A program made the position numbers and the translations under genes. From NCBI GenBank assembly GCA_041685505.1, contig JAWLFQ010000008.1, positions 1 through 52,501 of the forward strand: a stretch of 52,501 nucleotides of DNA. The letters are read 5' to 3'. Under the pieces are notes generated by a model that saw only the letters and a list, made by a program, of their open reading frames with translations, was not told the DNA's origin and ran no database searches. Of this stretch, positions 27,014-35,604 are shown one piece after another. This DNA is from T1Sed10-7 sp041685505 (GTDB lineage Bacteria; Actinomycetota; Nitriliruptoria; Nitriliruptorales; Nitriliruptoraceae). Within the stretch, counting starts at the first letter, position 1, and each line of letters starts with the position of its first letter.

Positions 27014-28054
27014 TCAGGCCACCGTGCGGCGCTGGCGGTGCCAGCGCCCTGCCACCACCACGCTCGCCAGGAACAGCGCCCCCACCAGCCACCACCCGAA
27101 GGCGTAGGACCCGGTGCCGTCGGCCAGGGCGGCAGACCACACCAACCAGGTGACCGCAGGAGCCGCCAGGAGCGCACAGATGGACAGGACGCTGGCCATG
27201 GCGATCACGGCCAGCGCGAGGGAGGGCTCGATCGCCAACTCCGCGGCACGCCCCCACAGGATCCGGCCGAGGAACCCGGCGACACCGCTGACGCTGGCGA
27301 CCACACCGGCTACCGGGACGCTGAACCCCAACGCCTCGAAGGCGAACAGCGGCAGGTAGGTCACCACCGCAGCGGTGCCCAGCGACATCAGCAGGGCGTA
27401 GAGCGTCAGGGACAGGATGGGGCCCCGGATCGCGAGCCGTGCGGGAGCCTGCTCGACGGATCCCCCCGGCCGCGGCTGCAACTGCCGGCGGGTCGCGAGC
27501 ACCCCCATCAGGGGCAGGACCGCCACGGCCAGGGCTGCCCCCCGCCAGCCGAGGCCGAGCGCCAGGGACGGGAGCAGCAGTCCACCGCTGGTCTGGGCGA
27601 CCTGGGCCCCGGACTGCTTGAACCCCACCACCAGCCCCCGCCGACCGGGTGGGACCTGCGTGGAGATCACCTGGTTGGTCACCGGGTTGGCCAGGGCGCC
27701 GGGCAGACCCGCGACCAGCGCGGTGACCAGCAACCACCCGTACCCCGGTGCGACGGCGATCCCGAGGAGCGTCAGGCTGCCCAGCGCGTACAGCAACAGC
27801 AGCGTGGCGCGGCCCCCCAGCTGGTCCACGACGGTGCCCGCCCGCACCGAGCTGAGCGCCCCACCGATGAACACGCAGGTCACCAGCACACCGAAGGCGC
27901 GTCGGCTGAGGTCGAGGTCAGCGGTCACCAAGGGTGCCAGCACCGACAACAGGGTCGGGACCAGGGTGGCGACGGAGATGGCACCCGTGAGGGTCGCGAC
28001 GAGACCGAAACGCTGGAGGGCGGTGCGGTCCTCCCAGGTCACCGCCGGGGTCAC
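27014..28054 (-). CDS. Major facilitator superfamily transporter
   Basis: A 346-aa hydrophobic protein with about 11-12 predicted membrane segments. The MFS loop 2-3 motif appears as RAGTVVDQLGGRATLLLLYALGS and a central polar loop as RRQLQPRPGGSVEQAP. It is shorter than the usual 390-420 aa, but both ends look natural (start GTG with GGAGG; C-terminal RWHRQRR). It overlaps the SDR stop by 4 nt (GTGA), so both come from one mRNA. Likely role: uptake of the catabolic substrate or export of a product; direction and solute are unknown. Confidence 0.85.
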   Translation of the reverse strand: MTPAVTWEDRTALQRFGLVATLTGAISVATLVPTLLSVLAPLVTADLDLSRRAFGVLVTCVFIGGALSSVRAGTVVDQLGGRATLLLLYALGSLTLLGIAVAPGYGWLLVTALVAGLPGALANPVTNQVISTQVPPGRRGLVVGFKQSGAQVAQTSGGLLLPSLALGLGWRGAALAVAVLPLMGVLATRRQLQPRPGGSVEQAPARLAIRGPILSLTLYALLMSLGTAAVVTYLPLFAFEALGFSVPVAGVVASVSGVAGFLGRILWGRAAELAIEPSLALAVIAMASVLSICALLAAPAVTWLVWSAALADGTGSYAFGWWLVGALFLASVVVAGRWHRQRRTVA

Positions 28055-28809
28055 GGACCACCTCCGACCTTGAGGATCTGTCCGGTCATGTACCGGGCCA
28101 TGGGCGAGGCGAGGAAGCAGACGACGTCGGCGACGTCCTCCGGCTGGCCGATCCGGCCCAACGGCACGCGCGCCGCCGTCTGCTCGCGGTAGGTCGCCAT
28201 GTCGATGTCCAGCTGCGCCGCAGTGTCACGGGTCATCGGGCTCTCGATGGCGCCCGGTGCCACCGCGTTGACCCGGATCTGCGGCGCCAACTCCAGGGCG
28301 AGGGTCCGGGTCAGGCCGTGGATGCCGGCCTTGGCCGAGGCGTAGTTGCTGTGGCCGCGTGTCGAGCCCCAGGCCGCGGCGGAGGACACCGTCACGATGG
28401 CCGCACCCGACCGCAGGTGGGGGACGGCTGCTCTCACCACCCGGAAGGTGCCGCCGAGATGCACATCGAGCACGGCATCCCACGCGTCGTCGGTGGTCGC
28501 GGTCACTGGCGCGTTGGACAGGATCCCCGCGCAGGTGACGACCACGTCGAGATGCCCGAAGGTGGCGACCACACGGGCGACGGCCGTGTCGACCTGTGCG
28601 CTGTCGGTCACATCCGTGCCGAGCGCTACCGCCCGGCGGCCGGTGCGCTCGGCGAGCTCGGCAGCGGTTCGCTCCGCCCCTCGGACATCGAGGTCCAGCG
28701 CGGCCACCGCGGCCCCCGCTGCAGCCAGCCGCAGGGCGACCGCGCGTCCGATGGCACCGGCCGCGCCGGTGACCAGGGCCACGCTGCCGTCGATGCGGGG
28801 CTGGCTCAC
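28051..28809 (-). CDS. Short-chain dehydrogenase/reductase
   Basis: A 252-aa classical SDR. Cofactor motif TGAAGAIG (residues 14-21), Asp39 after beta-2 (ALDLDVRG) suggesting NAD(H), CAG in place of NAG, catalytic Ser142/143 (VTVSSAAAW), Tyr156 and Lys160 (YASAK). The end, ARYMTGQILKVGGG, is typical. It oxidises an alcohol or beta-hydroxyacyl group. Start GTG 28809 is chosen because it begins the conserved fold; its ribosome binding site is weak, in keeping with read-through from the DUF885 gene 34 nt upstream. AtuB and AtuG of the terpene pathway are also SDRs, but assignment to either is not possible. Confidence 0.88.
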   Translation of the reverse strand: MSQPRIDGSVALVTGAAGAIGRAVALRLAAAGAAVAALDLDVRGAERTAAELAERTGRRAVALGTDVTDSAQVDTAVARVVATFGHLDVVVTCAGILSNAPVTATTDDAWDAVLDVHLGGTFRVVRAAVPHLRSGAAIVTVSSAAAWGSTRGHSNYASAKAGIHGLTRTLALELAPQIRVNAVAPGAIESPMTRDTAAQLDIDMATYREQTAARVPLGRIGQPEDVADVVCFLASPMARYMTGQILKVGGGP

Positions 28810-28843
28810 GTCCGGGCGGTAACACGGCCGAGCGCGGGGCACC

Positions 28844-30520
28844 TCACGGCGCTTCCCCGACCGGGCGCCCGGCGGGGATCCACCCCTCCAGTTCGAACTG
28901 CTCCTCGACCAGCGCGACGGGGATCGAGCCGTAGGAGAGCAGCCGGTCGTGGAAGGACCGCAGCTGCGGGCCGGCGGGCACGCCGGGGACCGCCCGTCGC
29001 CGCAGGGCGTGCAGCGCCGTCCGACCGAGGAGGTAGGACGACGGGTAGGTGGGGTTGTCATGCCGGACGTAGCGCATGATCTCGCCCTCGGCCATGTGCC
29101 GGTCGAGGCAGACCTCACCCTCGAGGACGTCAGCGGCCTCCTGCGCGCTCATGCCACGCGTGTGGAGCCCGGTGTCGACGACCACGCGCGCTGAACGCCA
29201 CAGCGCGTTGCGGAGCTTGAACAACCGGACATCCGGCTCCGTCAGCAGCCCGGTCTCCGTCAGCAGGTCCTCGGTGTAGAGCCCCCAGCCCTCCACGAAC
29301 AGCGGGCTCGAGGCGTAACGACGGATCGGTGCGTCCGCGGTGGCCAGCTTGTGATGCACCTTCTGCAGATGATGGCCCGGGTAGATCTCGTGCCCGGCGA
29401 TCGAGCGGCAGAAGGCGTAGCAGTTGTCGCGCATGTGCTGCTGCTGGCGCTCGGCCGGCGCGTCCGGATCGAGGGGTGTGATCAGCCACTCGCTCTCGAG
29501 GCCGGGCTCGAAGGGCGGCGTGGTTGCCATCACGGCGATGGGCAGGCTGGCCCGCAGATAGGCCGGCAGCCAGCGCATGTGGCACACCTCACCCTCGGGG
29601 ATGGTGATCAGCCCCTGCTCCACGCAGTGCTCGCGCGCCAGCGCCATCTCGTCGCCGTAGGCGGTCACGAACTCCTCGGGCTGCGGATGATGATCCTTAA
29701 CCCGCGCGATCTGCTCCATCCAGGTCCGGGTGGGGTCGAGCTCGGTTGCCAGCTCCTGCAGGGCGGCGCGATCCCGCGCGACCGCCTCGCGACCCCAGGC
29801 GTGGAGCTCCTCGTGGTCCATGTCCACCCGATGGAAGGTCCGCAGGAGGAAGTCCACGTGCGCCGCTCCAGCGCGGTACTCCCCACTGGCACGGCGCCCG
29901 AGCTCCTCGAGCGCGTCCTCGAAGCGCTCGAGCGCCGCAGCGGCGACGGTGGCCGCCTCCTCGATCTCGGTCGCCAGCCCACGGGGCAGTTGCGCAGCGA
30001 AGCCGCCGACCGCATCGGAGAGGAACTCCTGCATGCCCCGGGCAGCGGTGCGCCCCATCCCGACGTACACCTCGGGTGTGTCCGGACCCAGGGTCGCAGC
30101 CGCGGTCGCCAGGTAGTCCGGCGTCGCCTGCAGACGCGACCGCATCGCCTCGCCCCGAGCCTGCAGGGGGGTCGAGGTGCGGGTCATGAGGGTGGAGAGC
30201 GCGTCCCCGAGCCGTTCGGCGTACCAGTAGGGCGCCCGCTCCCACACGCGTTGATCGTCGTGGCGACGCAGGTCGACACGCGCCTCGCTCAACGCGACGG
30301 CGTGGTCGAGGGCTTCCAACCGCGTCAGCTGCGTGGTGTCGATCCCGTCGAGCGCGGTGATCGTGGCGACCAGGCGCTCTCGGTGCTCGGCCATGCGGTC
30401 GGGGTCGAAGACCCCGAGCTCGTGATCGTGGTCATGGATGCCCAGATCGCTCGCAGCCACCGGGTCGAGCGCGAAGGCCTCACGCAGGTACCCGTCGATG
30501 ATCCCGGCCAGCTCCGGCAT
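28844..30520 (-). CDS. DUF885 family putative metallopeptidase
   Basis: A 558-aa protein. The hallmark HEIYPGHHLQ is the zinc-binding motif of DUF885, followed by FVEGWGLYTEDLL with the distal glutamate and a late HMAEGEIMRY segment. The fold is all-helical, like M3/M32 oligopeptidases; some members are described as lipoproteins or secreted, but this one has no signal peptide. AGGAG at 6 nt fixes ATG 30520. It opens an operon with the SDR and MFS genes. Its promoter overlaps the stop codon of the preceding amidohydrolase gene, and an operator copy lies between promoter and start. It is expected to cleave a peptide or amide. Confidence 0.85.
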   Translation of the reverse strand: MPELAGIIDGYLREAFALDPVAASDLGIHDHDHELGVFDPDRMAEHRERLVATITALDGIDTTQLTRLEALDHAVALSEARVDLRRHDDQRVWERAPYWYAERLGDALSTLMTRTSTPLQARGEAMRSRLQATPDYLATAAATLGPDTPEVYVGMGRTAARGMQEFLSDAVGGFAAQLPRGLATEIEEAATVAAAALERFEDALEELGRRASGEYRAGAAHVDFLLRTFHRVDMDHEELHAWGREAVARDRAALQELATELDPTRTWMEQIARVKDHHPQPEEFVTAYGDEMALAREHCVEQGLITIPEGEVCHMRWLPAYLRASLPIAVMATTPPFEPGLESEWLITPLDPDAPAERQQQHMRDNCYAFCRSIAGHEIYPGHHLQKVHHKLATADAPIRRYASSPLFVEGWGLYTEDLLTETGLLTEPDVRLFKLRNALWRSARVVVDTGLHTRGMSAQEAADVLEGEVCLDRHMAEGEIMRYVRHDNPTYPSSYLLGRTALHALRRRAVPGVPAGPQLRSFHDRLLSYGSIPVALVEEQFELEGWIPAGRPVGEAP

Positions 30521-30572
30521 ACCGCGCTCCTCTTCCCCAGGCTCCCCGCCCTGTGGTCGCCACCGCCGTCAA

Positions 30573-30633
30573 TCACGAACGATCGCTCGTTCGCCCGCCG
30601 ACGGACCCTAGCCGCGGCGGTCAGGGCCGACAA
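30573..30633 (-). promoter_or_regulatory. Promoter and operator of the DUF885-SDR-MFS operon
   Basis: Minus strand TTGTCG (30633-30628), 17-nt spacer, TAGGGT (30610-30605). The first three bases of the -10 are the TAG stop of the upstream amidohydrolase gene. About 18 nt downstream is TCACGAACGATCGCT (30573-30587, plus strand), part of the dyad CGAACGA-TCGC-TCGTTCG (30576-30593). Confidence 0.6.
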
Positions 30634-31864
30634 GACCGGTGGGCCCCGGCGCCGCACCGGCGGGACCACCGACACGGAGCGTGCCGTCGACCAGCACCAG
30701 CGCCGGATCCGCCAGGATGCCCGGCTCCGTCAGCGGGTCCCCCTCGACCGCGAGGACATCGGCCACCGCACCCGGGACGGGCGCCGAGCTGTCCCCGAGA
30801 CCGTTGAGGGCACGGCCACCGACGGTCGCCGCGTGGAGGACCTCCAGGCGGGGCGTGCCCGCGTCCTCGAGCAGCGCCAGCTCCGCGTGGTAGCGCTCAC
30901 CGATGGGGTTGAGGTCCGCGCCCACGGCGATGCGCACCCCCGCAGCACGGGCCATCGCCAGGGATTCCGCATGCCGCGCTCGGCTCGCCTCGGCACGCGC
31001 GAGCGAGAACTCCGGCCAGTTGTCCCCCTCGGCGAGGAACGCCGGATCGTGGGTCACGCCGATGGTGGGCACGAGCCAGGTCCCGTGTGCCGCCATCGCG
31101 GCGACCGCCTCCTCGGAGAGCGCGTATCCATGCTCGATCGACCGTCCGCCCATGGCGGCGAAACGCCGTGCGGGGCCGGCTCCGCCGCAGTGAGCGGCGA
31201 CCGGCAACCCCCGCTGCGTCGCCGTGCCGACCACCGCCGCGAGCTCCTCATCGGTGAGCTGCGCCTGGTCGACCTCCTCATAGCGGCTGGCGAGACCCCC
31301 GGTGAGCATGACCTTGATCCAGCGCGCACCACGCTCGACCTGCGCACGGACCGCCCGGGTTGCGGCGACCGGGCCGTCGATCACGTGCATCGCGTCCACG
31401 TGCGCGTGCACCTGGGGGAAGAAGGTGCCGTGGCCGCCGGTCGCGCGCAGTGCACGGCCCGCACCGTGGATCCGGGGCCCGGGGAACCGGCCCGCCTCCA
31501 CGGCCCGCGCGTACTCGAGGTCGATGTCGTCGGCCTCGTCGACACAGCGCACACCGGTGATACCCGCAGCGACCGCGGCACGCAGGTTCTCACCGGCGCG
31601 GATCGTGCGTGCCGGTGACGTCTCGAGGAACTCCCCTCCCTCGGGTCCGTAGAGGTCCTCCCCGGGATGGACGTGGCAGTCCCAGAGCCCGTAGAGCAGG
31701 GTGCAGCCGCTGACGTCGACCTCCCGCGCCTCCCGCCCGTCCTCGGCCACCAGCCGGCCGCCATGGACCAGCAGGTCCTCACGTCGGTGCTCGCCGGTTG
31801 CGGTGTCCAGCCAGGACCCGCCGCGCAGACGGAGCGCGCCTGGCACGTCGCGAGCGCGCGTCAT
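30608..31864 (-). CDS. Metal-dependent amidohydrolase (imidazolonepropionase/prolidase-like), copy 2
   Basis: A 418-aa paralogue of the amidohydrolase at 25.7-26.9 kb. Metal ligands: His64 and His66 (DCHVH), Lys184 (RWIKVMLTGG), His225 (AAHCGG), His245 (IEHGYAL), Asp317 (GADLNP). The shared stretches TSPARTIRAGENL and GHGTFFPQV align with copy 1, so the two probably act on related amides. ATG 31864 has GAGGAGG at 5 nt and overlaps the preceding EthD-domain stop by 4 nt. It ends with TAG inside the next promoter. It is the third gene of the LLM-EthD-amidohydrolase operon. Confidence 0.85.
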   Translation of the reverse strand: MTRARDVPGALRLRGGSWLDTATGEHRREDLLVHGGRLVAEDGREAREVDVSGCTLLYGLWDCHVHPGEDLYGPEGGEFLETSPARTIRAGENLRAAVAAGITGVRCVDEADDIDLEYARAVEAGRFPGPRIHGAGRALRATGGHGTFFPQVHAHVDAMHVIDGPVAATRAVRAQVERGARWIKVMLTGGLASRYEEVDQAQLTDEELAAVVGTATQRGLPVAAHCGGAGPARRFAAMGGRSIEHGYALSEEAVAAMAAHGTWLVPTIGVTHDPAFLAEGDNWPEFSLARAEASRARHAESLAMARAAGVRIAVGADLNPIGERYHAELALLEDAGTPRLEVLHAATVGGRALNGLGDSSAPVPGAVADVLAVEGDPLTEPGILADPALVLVDGTLRVGGPAGAAPGPTGLVGPDRRG

Positions 31865-32508
31865 CTCAGCCTCCTCGGGGCCACCAGGGCGGTCTCGCGG
31901 CCGAAGGCCAGCCCCGCGAACGCGTCGCTGGACGCGGCGGACCAGGCGGGCAGGGCATCCACCATCGCTGCCCGCGTCGGGAACCACAGGGACACAACGA
32001 GGTCGCACGCCTGAGGCCCCGGTACGTCGTCGAGAGCGACCAGGAGCTCCGCGCGGACCGCCCCAGCGTCCTGCGCCTGGTCGACGGTCACCTCGGCGGC
32101 CGTCGCCACCACCTCCGATCGCCGGCGCGCCGGGCTGGCCCGGATGCAGCACAGCAGCCGCGCGTCGGTGTCGAGCGCTTCGGCGCCGAACAGGACGTCT
32201 CGCTCGGTGACGACCACGCCGAAACGGTCCGGATCGGCGAAGGCACGCTCGTCACGGTCCGCTGCCGCGATCTCGGGGGATGCGAAGGCCGCGCGCATGG
32301 CTGCCACGTCGTCGAAGTCCAGCTCCGAGCAGCCGTCGAAGGCCGGTGGGGTGGCCCCCACGGCGGTGTGGGTCACGTGGTTCTGGACGTAGGCGCGCAG
32401 ACCGGGCAGCGAGAGCCCGTACGGCCCGTGGGTGCGGTACCAGTGCTCGCTGAACGCCGCGCGGGACAGCCCCCGACGACGGGTGCCGAGCCAGAGGCGA
32501 GTGATCAT
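31861..32508 (-). CDS. EthD-domain protein
   Basis: A 215-aa protein. The first half (LWLGTRRRGLSRAAFSEHWYRTHGPYGLSLPGLRAYVQNHV) fits the EthD/ferredoxin-like alpha-beta barrel; the second half repeats the pattern more weakly (RLLCCIRASP ... SLWFPTRAAM). EthD proteins accompany oxygenases or act as small dehydratases, decarboxylases or monooxygenase helpers; the role is not predictable. Start ATG 32508 has AGGAG at 6 nt. It sits between an LLM flavoprotein and an amidohydrolase, and is coupled to the latter by an ATGA overlap. Confidence 0.75.
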   Translation of the reverse strand: MITRLWLGTRRRGLSRAAFSEHWYRTHGPYGLSLPGLRAYVQNHVTHTAVGATPPAFDGCSELDFDDVAAMRAAFASPEIAAADRDERAFADPDRFGVVVTERDVLFGAEALDTDARLLCCIRASPARRRSEVVATAAEVTVDQAQDAGAVRAELLVALDDVPGPQACDLVVSLWFPTRAAMVDALPAWSAASSDAFAGLAFGRETALVAPRRLR

Positions 32509-32545
32509 CTCGGGCTCCTGTCCCTGCCCCGCACGTAGGTCCGCG

Positions 32546-33628
32546 TCAGGCCACCAGCCGCCGCCGGACCTCGGCCAGCAGCTCGATCGAGGTCCTGGTG
32601 GCCGCATCGTCGACGAGGGGGTACTTCGACCGGAACATCACGTGCAGGTTGTCACCGACGATCCCGCGGACCCGCTCCAGCACCGGGGCGATGTCATCCG
32701 GCGTCCCGAGCAGCAGCTCCGACTTGCGTTGCTCGACCTCCTCGGGCGTGAGCTTGTCCGGGTACCAGTCGGCGTACTCGGAGGGCTCCAGGCCGTACCA
32801 GTCGCCGTAGACACGGCGGGTCATCATGTAGGCCTCTGCCAGCGTCTCCCAGGCGGCGTCACGCCCGTCGGGGTGCAGGAAGCCGCCGACGTTCAAGGAG
32901 AAGTTCGGGTGCTCGGTGTCCTTGCCGTGCCGCAACAGCGCCTCCCGGTACATGCGGACCGCGGACTCCACCCGGTCGAACAGGTCACGGTTGCGGCCCT
33001 CACCTTCCTCGTAGGACTCGGAGTCGGTCCCCGCATCCATGCAGAATCGGTCCCCCAGCCGGGCGCAGCGGTCCAACGCATTGGGGTGGTGACCGCCCAT
33101 CATGATCGGCGGACCGTCGGCCTGGACCGGCTTGGGTGTGACGTCGATGCCGTGACGCTGGTAGTAGCGACCCTCGTGCTCCACGGTGCCTGGGCTCCAT
33201 GCCTGCCGGCAGATCTCGATCAGCTCCACCATGCGGCCGACCCGCTGCTTGCGGTGCCCACCGAAGCCCTCGTGCTCGATGTCGCGGTAGCCGATCCCGA
33301 GGCCCAGCTCGAACCGGCCACCGGAGAGCACGTCGAGGAAGGCCGCATCCTCGGCCATGCGGATCGGGTCGTGCAGGGGGGCCAGGGCCAAGCCCAGCCC
33401 GACCGTGATCCGAGAGGTGTCCTGCACCATGGCAGCGGCGTAGGGCGCGACGGAGCCGACGAAGTTGGCCGGGTGGAAGTGGTGCTCGCTGATCCACACG
33501 CTGTCGAGCCCGACGGCCTCGGCGTGGACCACCTGATCGATCGACTCGCGCAACGTCTGCGTGTGGTCCAACCCCGTTCCAGGGTGCCACTCACCGGAGA
33601 ACACCCCGAGCCCGAGCTGCACAGCCAT
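32546..33628 (-). CDS. Luciferase-like (LLM class) flavin-dependent oxidoreductase
   Basis: A 360-aa TIM-barrel protein of the bacterial luciferase superfamily: GLGVFSGEWHPGTGLDHTQTLRESIDQVVHAEAVGLDSVWISEHHF, GRFELGLGIGYRDIEHEGFG, PPIMMGGHHPNALDRCARLGD. Members are FMN monooxygenases needing a reductase partner or F420-dependent dehydrogenases; this sequence alone does not decide. GGAGG 7 nt before ATG 33628. It opens an operon with the EthD protein and amidohydrolase copy 2, and has an operator copy upstream. A role in oxidising a terpenoid-like or N-containing substrate is possible. Confidence 0.87.
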   Translation of the reverse strand: MAVQLGLGVFSGEWHPGTGLDHTQTLRESIDQVVHAEAVGLDSVWISEHHFHPANFVGSVAPYAAAMVQDTSRITVGLGLALAPLHDPIRMAEDAAFLDVLSGGRFELGLGIGYRDIEHEGFGGHRKQRVGRMVELIEICRQAWSPGTVEHEGRYYQRHGIDVTPKPVQADGPPIMMGGHHPNALDRCARLGDRFCMDAGTDSESYEEGEGRNRDLFDRVESAVRMYREALLRHGKDTEHPNFSLNVGGFLHPDGRDAAWETLAEAYMMTRRVYGDWYGLEPSEYADWYPDKLTPEEVEQRKSELLLGTPDDIAPVLERVRGIVGDNLHVMFRSKYPLVDDAATRTSIELLAEVRRRLVA

Positions 33629-33712
33629 GTCCCTGCCTCCTCTGCTGTCGCGTGACGGACCACGGACCGGTGACGTCGTCGCCGCGAGCCGTGGCGGCAG
33701 GCTATCGGACGT

Positions 33713-33727
33713 GAACGAACGCTCGCT
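33713..33727. promoter_or_regulatory. TetR-type operator upstream of the LLM operon
   Basis: GAACGAACGCTCGCT, within an 18-bp stretch (33713-33730) identical to the operator at 46233-46250. It lies between the aldolase stop and the LLM start. A TAGCCT (33704-33699, minus strand) could be the -10, but no good -35 was found. Confidence 0.6.
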
Positions 33728-34496
33728 AGCCCACCTTCGCAAGCTCCGCGACCAGCCCCTTGGCCGCACCGGCGAGCAGGGTGGTGACGTTGGACACGCT
33801 GACCAGCCCCACGCCGGCCGCCATCCACCGTGCCGCCACCGTGGCGTCCGGCGACCACACACCGGTGGCGACACCGGCAGCCCGGGCGCGACCGGCCACC
33901 TCGGTGACCACCCGCCGGAGCTCGGGATGGTCCAACTGCCCGGGGACGCCGAGGCGGACCGAGAGATCCTGGGCGCCCAGGAACACCAGATCGATCCCGG
34001 GTACGGCGAGCACCGCATCGAGGGCATCGAGTCCTTCGGGGCCCTCGACCTGCACGCCCACCAGGGGCGCGGCGGTGGCGACGTGCGCGGCGAAACCACG
34101 GTGCCCGTAGCCCAGATCGCGGGTCATCGGGGCCGCTCCACGGTGGCCGGAAGGGGGGTAGGTACAGGCCCGGACCACCTCCTCGGCCGCACCCGCGCTG
34201 CGGACGTCGGGCACCAGCACCCCGGCCGCACCGGCATCCAGGGCCGCACCGAGTTGTCCGGTATGGGCGACGCGCACGATGCCCGCGGCGCCGGGGACCT
34301 CCACGGCCCGGAGCAGAGCGGGCAGCGCTGCGGGAGTGAACTCACCGTGCTCGAGGTCGAGCAGCACGACCTCCAGTCCGGCGAGGGCGACGGCCTCCAC
34401 CGCAGCTGCGCTGTCGATCGAGCACCAGGTCGCCAGTACCTGCTCCCCTGCCCGCAACCGCGGCACGACCCCCTGCGCGTCGCGTCGATCCTCCAC
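33726..34496 (-). CDS. HpcH/HpaI family aldolase (or citrate-lyase beta-like protein)
   Basis: A 256-aa TIM-barrel class II aldolase. Motifs: VVLLDLEHGEF (matching the FDxEHG motif), VGVQVEGPEGL with the metal-binding Glu, and GIDLVFLGAQDLSVRLG (matching GPxDLSxSLG). These enzymes cleave or form C-C bonds of 2-oxo acids or CoA thioesters, using a divalent metal. I prefer GTG 34496 (GGAGG close upstream), giving the usual length; a GTG at 34550 would start 16 nt from the operator and leave no room for a leader. The gene is divergent from a binding-fold protein, with the operator at 34566-34580 between them. Confidence 0.8.
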   Translation of the reverse strand: MEDRRDAQGVVPRLRAGEQVLATWCSIDSAAAVEAVALAGLEVVLLDLEHGEFTPAALPALLRAVEVPGAAGIVRVAHTGQLGAALDAGAAGVLVPDVRSAGAAEEVVRACTYPPSGHRGAAPMTRDLGYGHRGFAAHVATAAPLVGVQVEGPEGLDALDAVLAVPGIDLVFLGAQDLSVRLGVPGQLDHPELRRVVTEVAGRARAAGVATGVWSPDATVAARWMAAGVGLVSVSNVTTLLAGAAKGLVAELAKVG

Positions 34497-34556
34497 GGCC
34501 CCTCCGGTCGCTCGGGCGGCAGTCGCCACGCACAACCTAGCCATGATCACACGCCG

Positions 34557-34585
34557 TTGACGAACGAACGTACGCTAGTTACCGT
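34557..34585 (+). promoter_or_regulatory. Promoter with embedded TetR-type operator
   Basis: TTGACG (34557-34562), 17-nt spacer, TACCGT (34580-34585) point rightward to the binding-fold protein gene. The operator copy GAACGTACGCTAGTT (34566-34580) fills the spacer, an ideal place for repression. The divergent aldolase gene may be co-regulated. Confidence 0.6.
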
Positions 34586-34631
34586 CGGCCCGTTCTGTCC
34601 CTGGGCCCACGATCAGGAGCGCGCGCGGCGG

Positions 34632-35597
34632 ATGGACCTCACGATCGCGGTGATCGGGCCCTTCGGGAGCGAGGAGCGGGCGTCCGCTGGACCCATGCTG
34701 GCAGCGGTACAGGGGGCGGTCCACGCCGCCGGGCCGGCCTTCGGCGGACGCGTGGGCGTGCGCGCGCTCGACGACCGTCGTGATCCCGAGTTGGCCCGGT
34801 CCCTGTGCGCACGCCTGGTCGAGGATCCGGACGTGCTCGGTGTGATCGGCCCGAAGAACTCCGGCAGCGCCGTAGCCGTCCAGGGCATGGCGCGCGACGG
34901 CGGACTGCCGCTGCTGCTGCCGGCGGCCACCGCCGACATCCTCACCGGACCGGGGACCACGCTGCGCATGTGCGCCCCGGACCGCGACACCGCGCGTACC
35001 GCCACCGCACTGCTGCTGGGACTGGACACCGACCGTCTGCGGATCGAGCGCGACGGCACGGCCTACGGCCACCGCCTGGCGGCTGCGGTCCACGCCGCCG
35101 CGGACGCCGCTGGCCTGTCGGTGGTGCCACCCGACGCCCCGGCCGACGCCACCTTCCTCGCCATGGGTGAGGTCGAGCAGGCGCAACGCATCGTGGCGCT
35201 ACGGGAGGCCGGGTTCACCGGATCGCTGGTGGGGGCGGAGGGTGGCCCCGGGGGTGCGATCGCGCAGCTGGCCGGCGCGGCGGCTGAGGGCGCATGGCAG
35301 CTCTATCCTGGGACGCATGCCGCCGGTCACCACCACGTGTACACCGCCGAGTCCGCCGCCGCAGCCACCGCCCTGCTGCGCGCCTACGACACCATCGGTG
35401 ACCGCACGGAGATCGCGACCTGGCTACGCCGGCGCGACCGGGAGGTGATCGGGTCCGACCTCGGGCCCCTGTGGTTCGACTGCGACGGGGAACGCATCGG
35501 CGCCAACGTCAGCGTGTGGCGGGTGGAGGGCGGCCACCTCCTGCCGGTCAGCGTCCTCCCGGGCACCGCAGCGCAGGCGGGTGGCACCACCCGGTGA
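34632..35597 (+). CDS. Periplasmic-binding-protein type I fold protein without signal peptide
   Basis: A 321-aa protein resembling amino-acid (Leu/Ile/Val, amide) binding proteins of ABC systems: LTIAVIGPFGSEERASAGPMLAAVQGAVHAAG, DVLGVIGPKNSGSAVAVQGMARDGGLPLLLPAATAD, and REAGFTGSLVGAEGG. It starts directly with the first beta strand; there is no signal sequence or lipobox, even when reading upstream in frame to the operator. No LivHMGF transporter genes are nearby. It is probably a cytosolic ligand sensor or a domain borrowed for another task, but an unrecognised export route cannot be excluded. ATG 34632 is used; AGGAG lies 12 nt upstream, rather far. Confidence 0.65.
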   Translation: MDLTIAVIGPFGSEERASAGPMLAAVQGAVHAAGPAFGGRVGVRALDDRRDPELARSLCARLVEDPDVLGVIGPKNSGSAVAVQGMARDGGLPLLLPAATADILTGPGTTLRMCAPDRDTARTATALLLGLDTDRLRIERDGTAYGHRLAAAVHAAADAAGLSVVPPDAPADATFLAMGEVEQAQRIVALREAGFTGSLVGAEGGPGGAIAQLAGAAAEGAWQLYPGTHAAGHHHVYTAESAAAATALLRAYDTIGDRTEIATWLRRRDREVIGSDLGPLWFDCDGERIGANVSVWRVEGGHLLPVSVLPGTAAQAGGTTR

Positions 35598-35604
35598 GCA
35601 GGGC

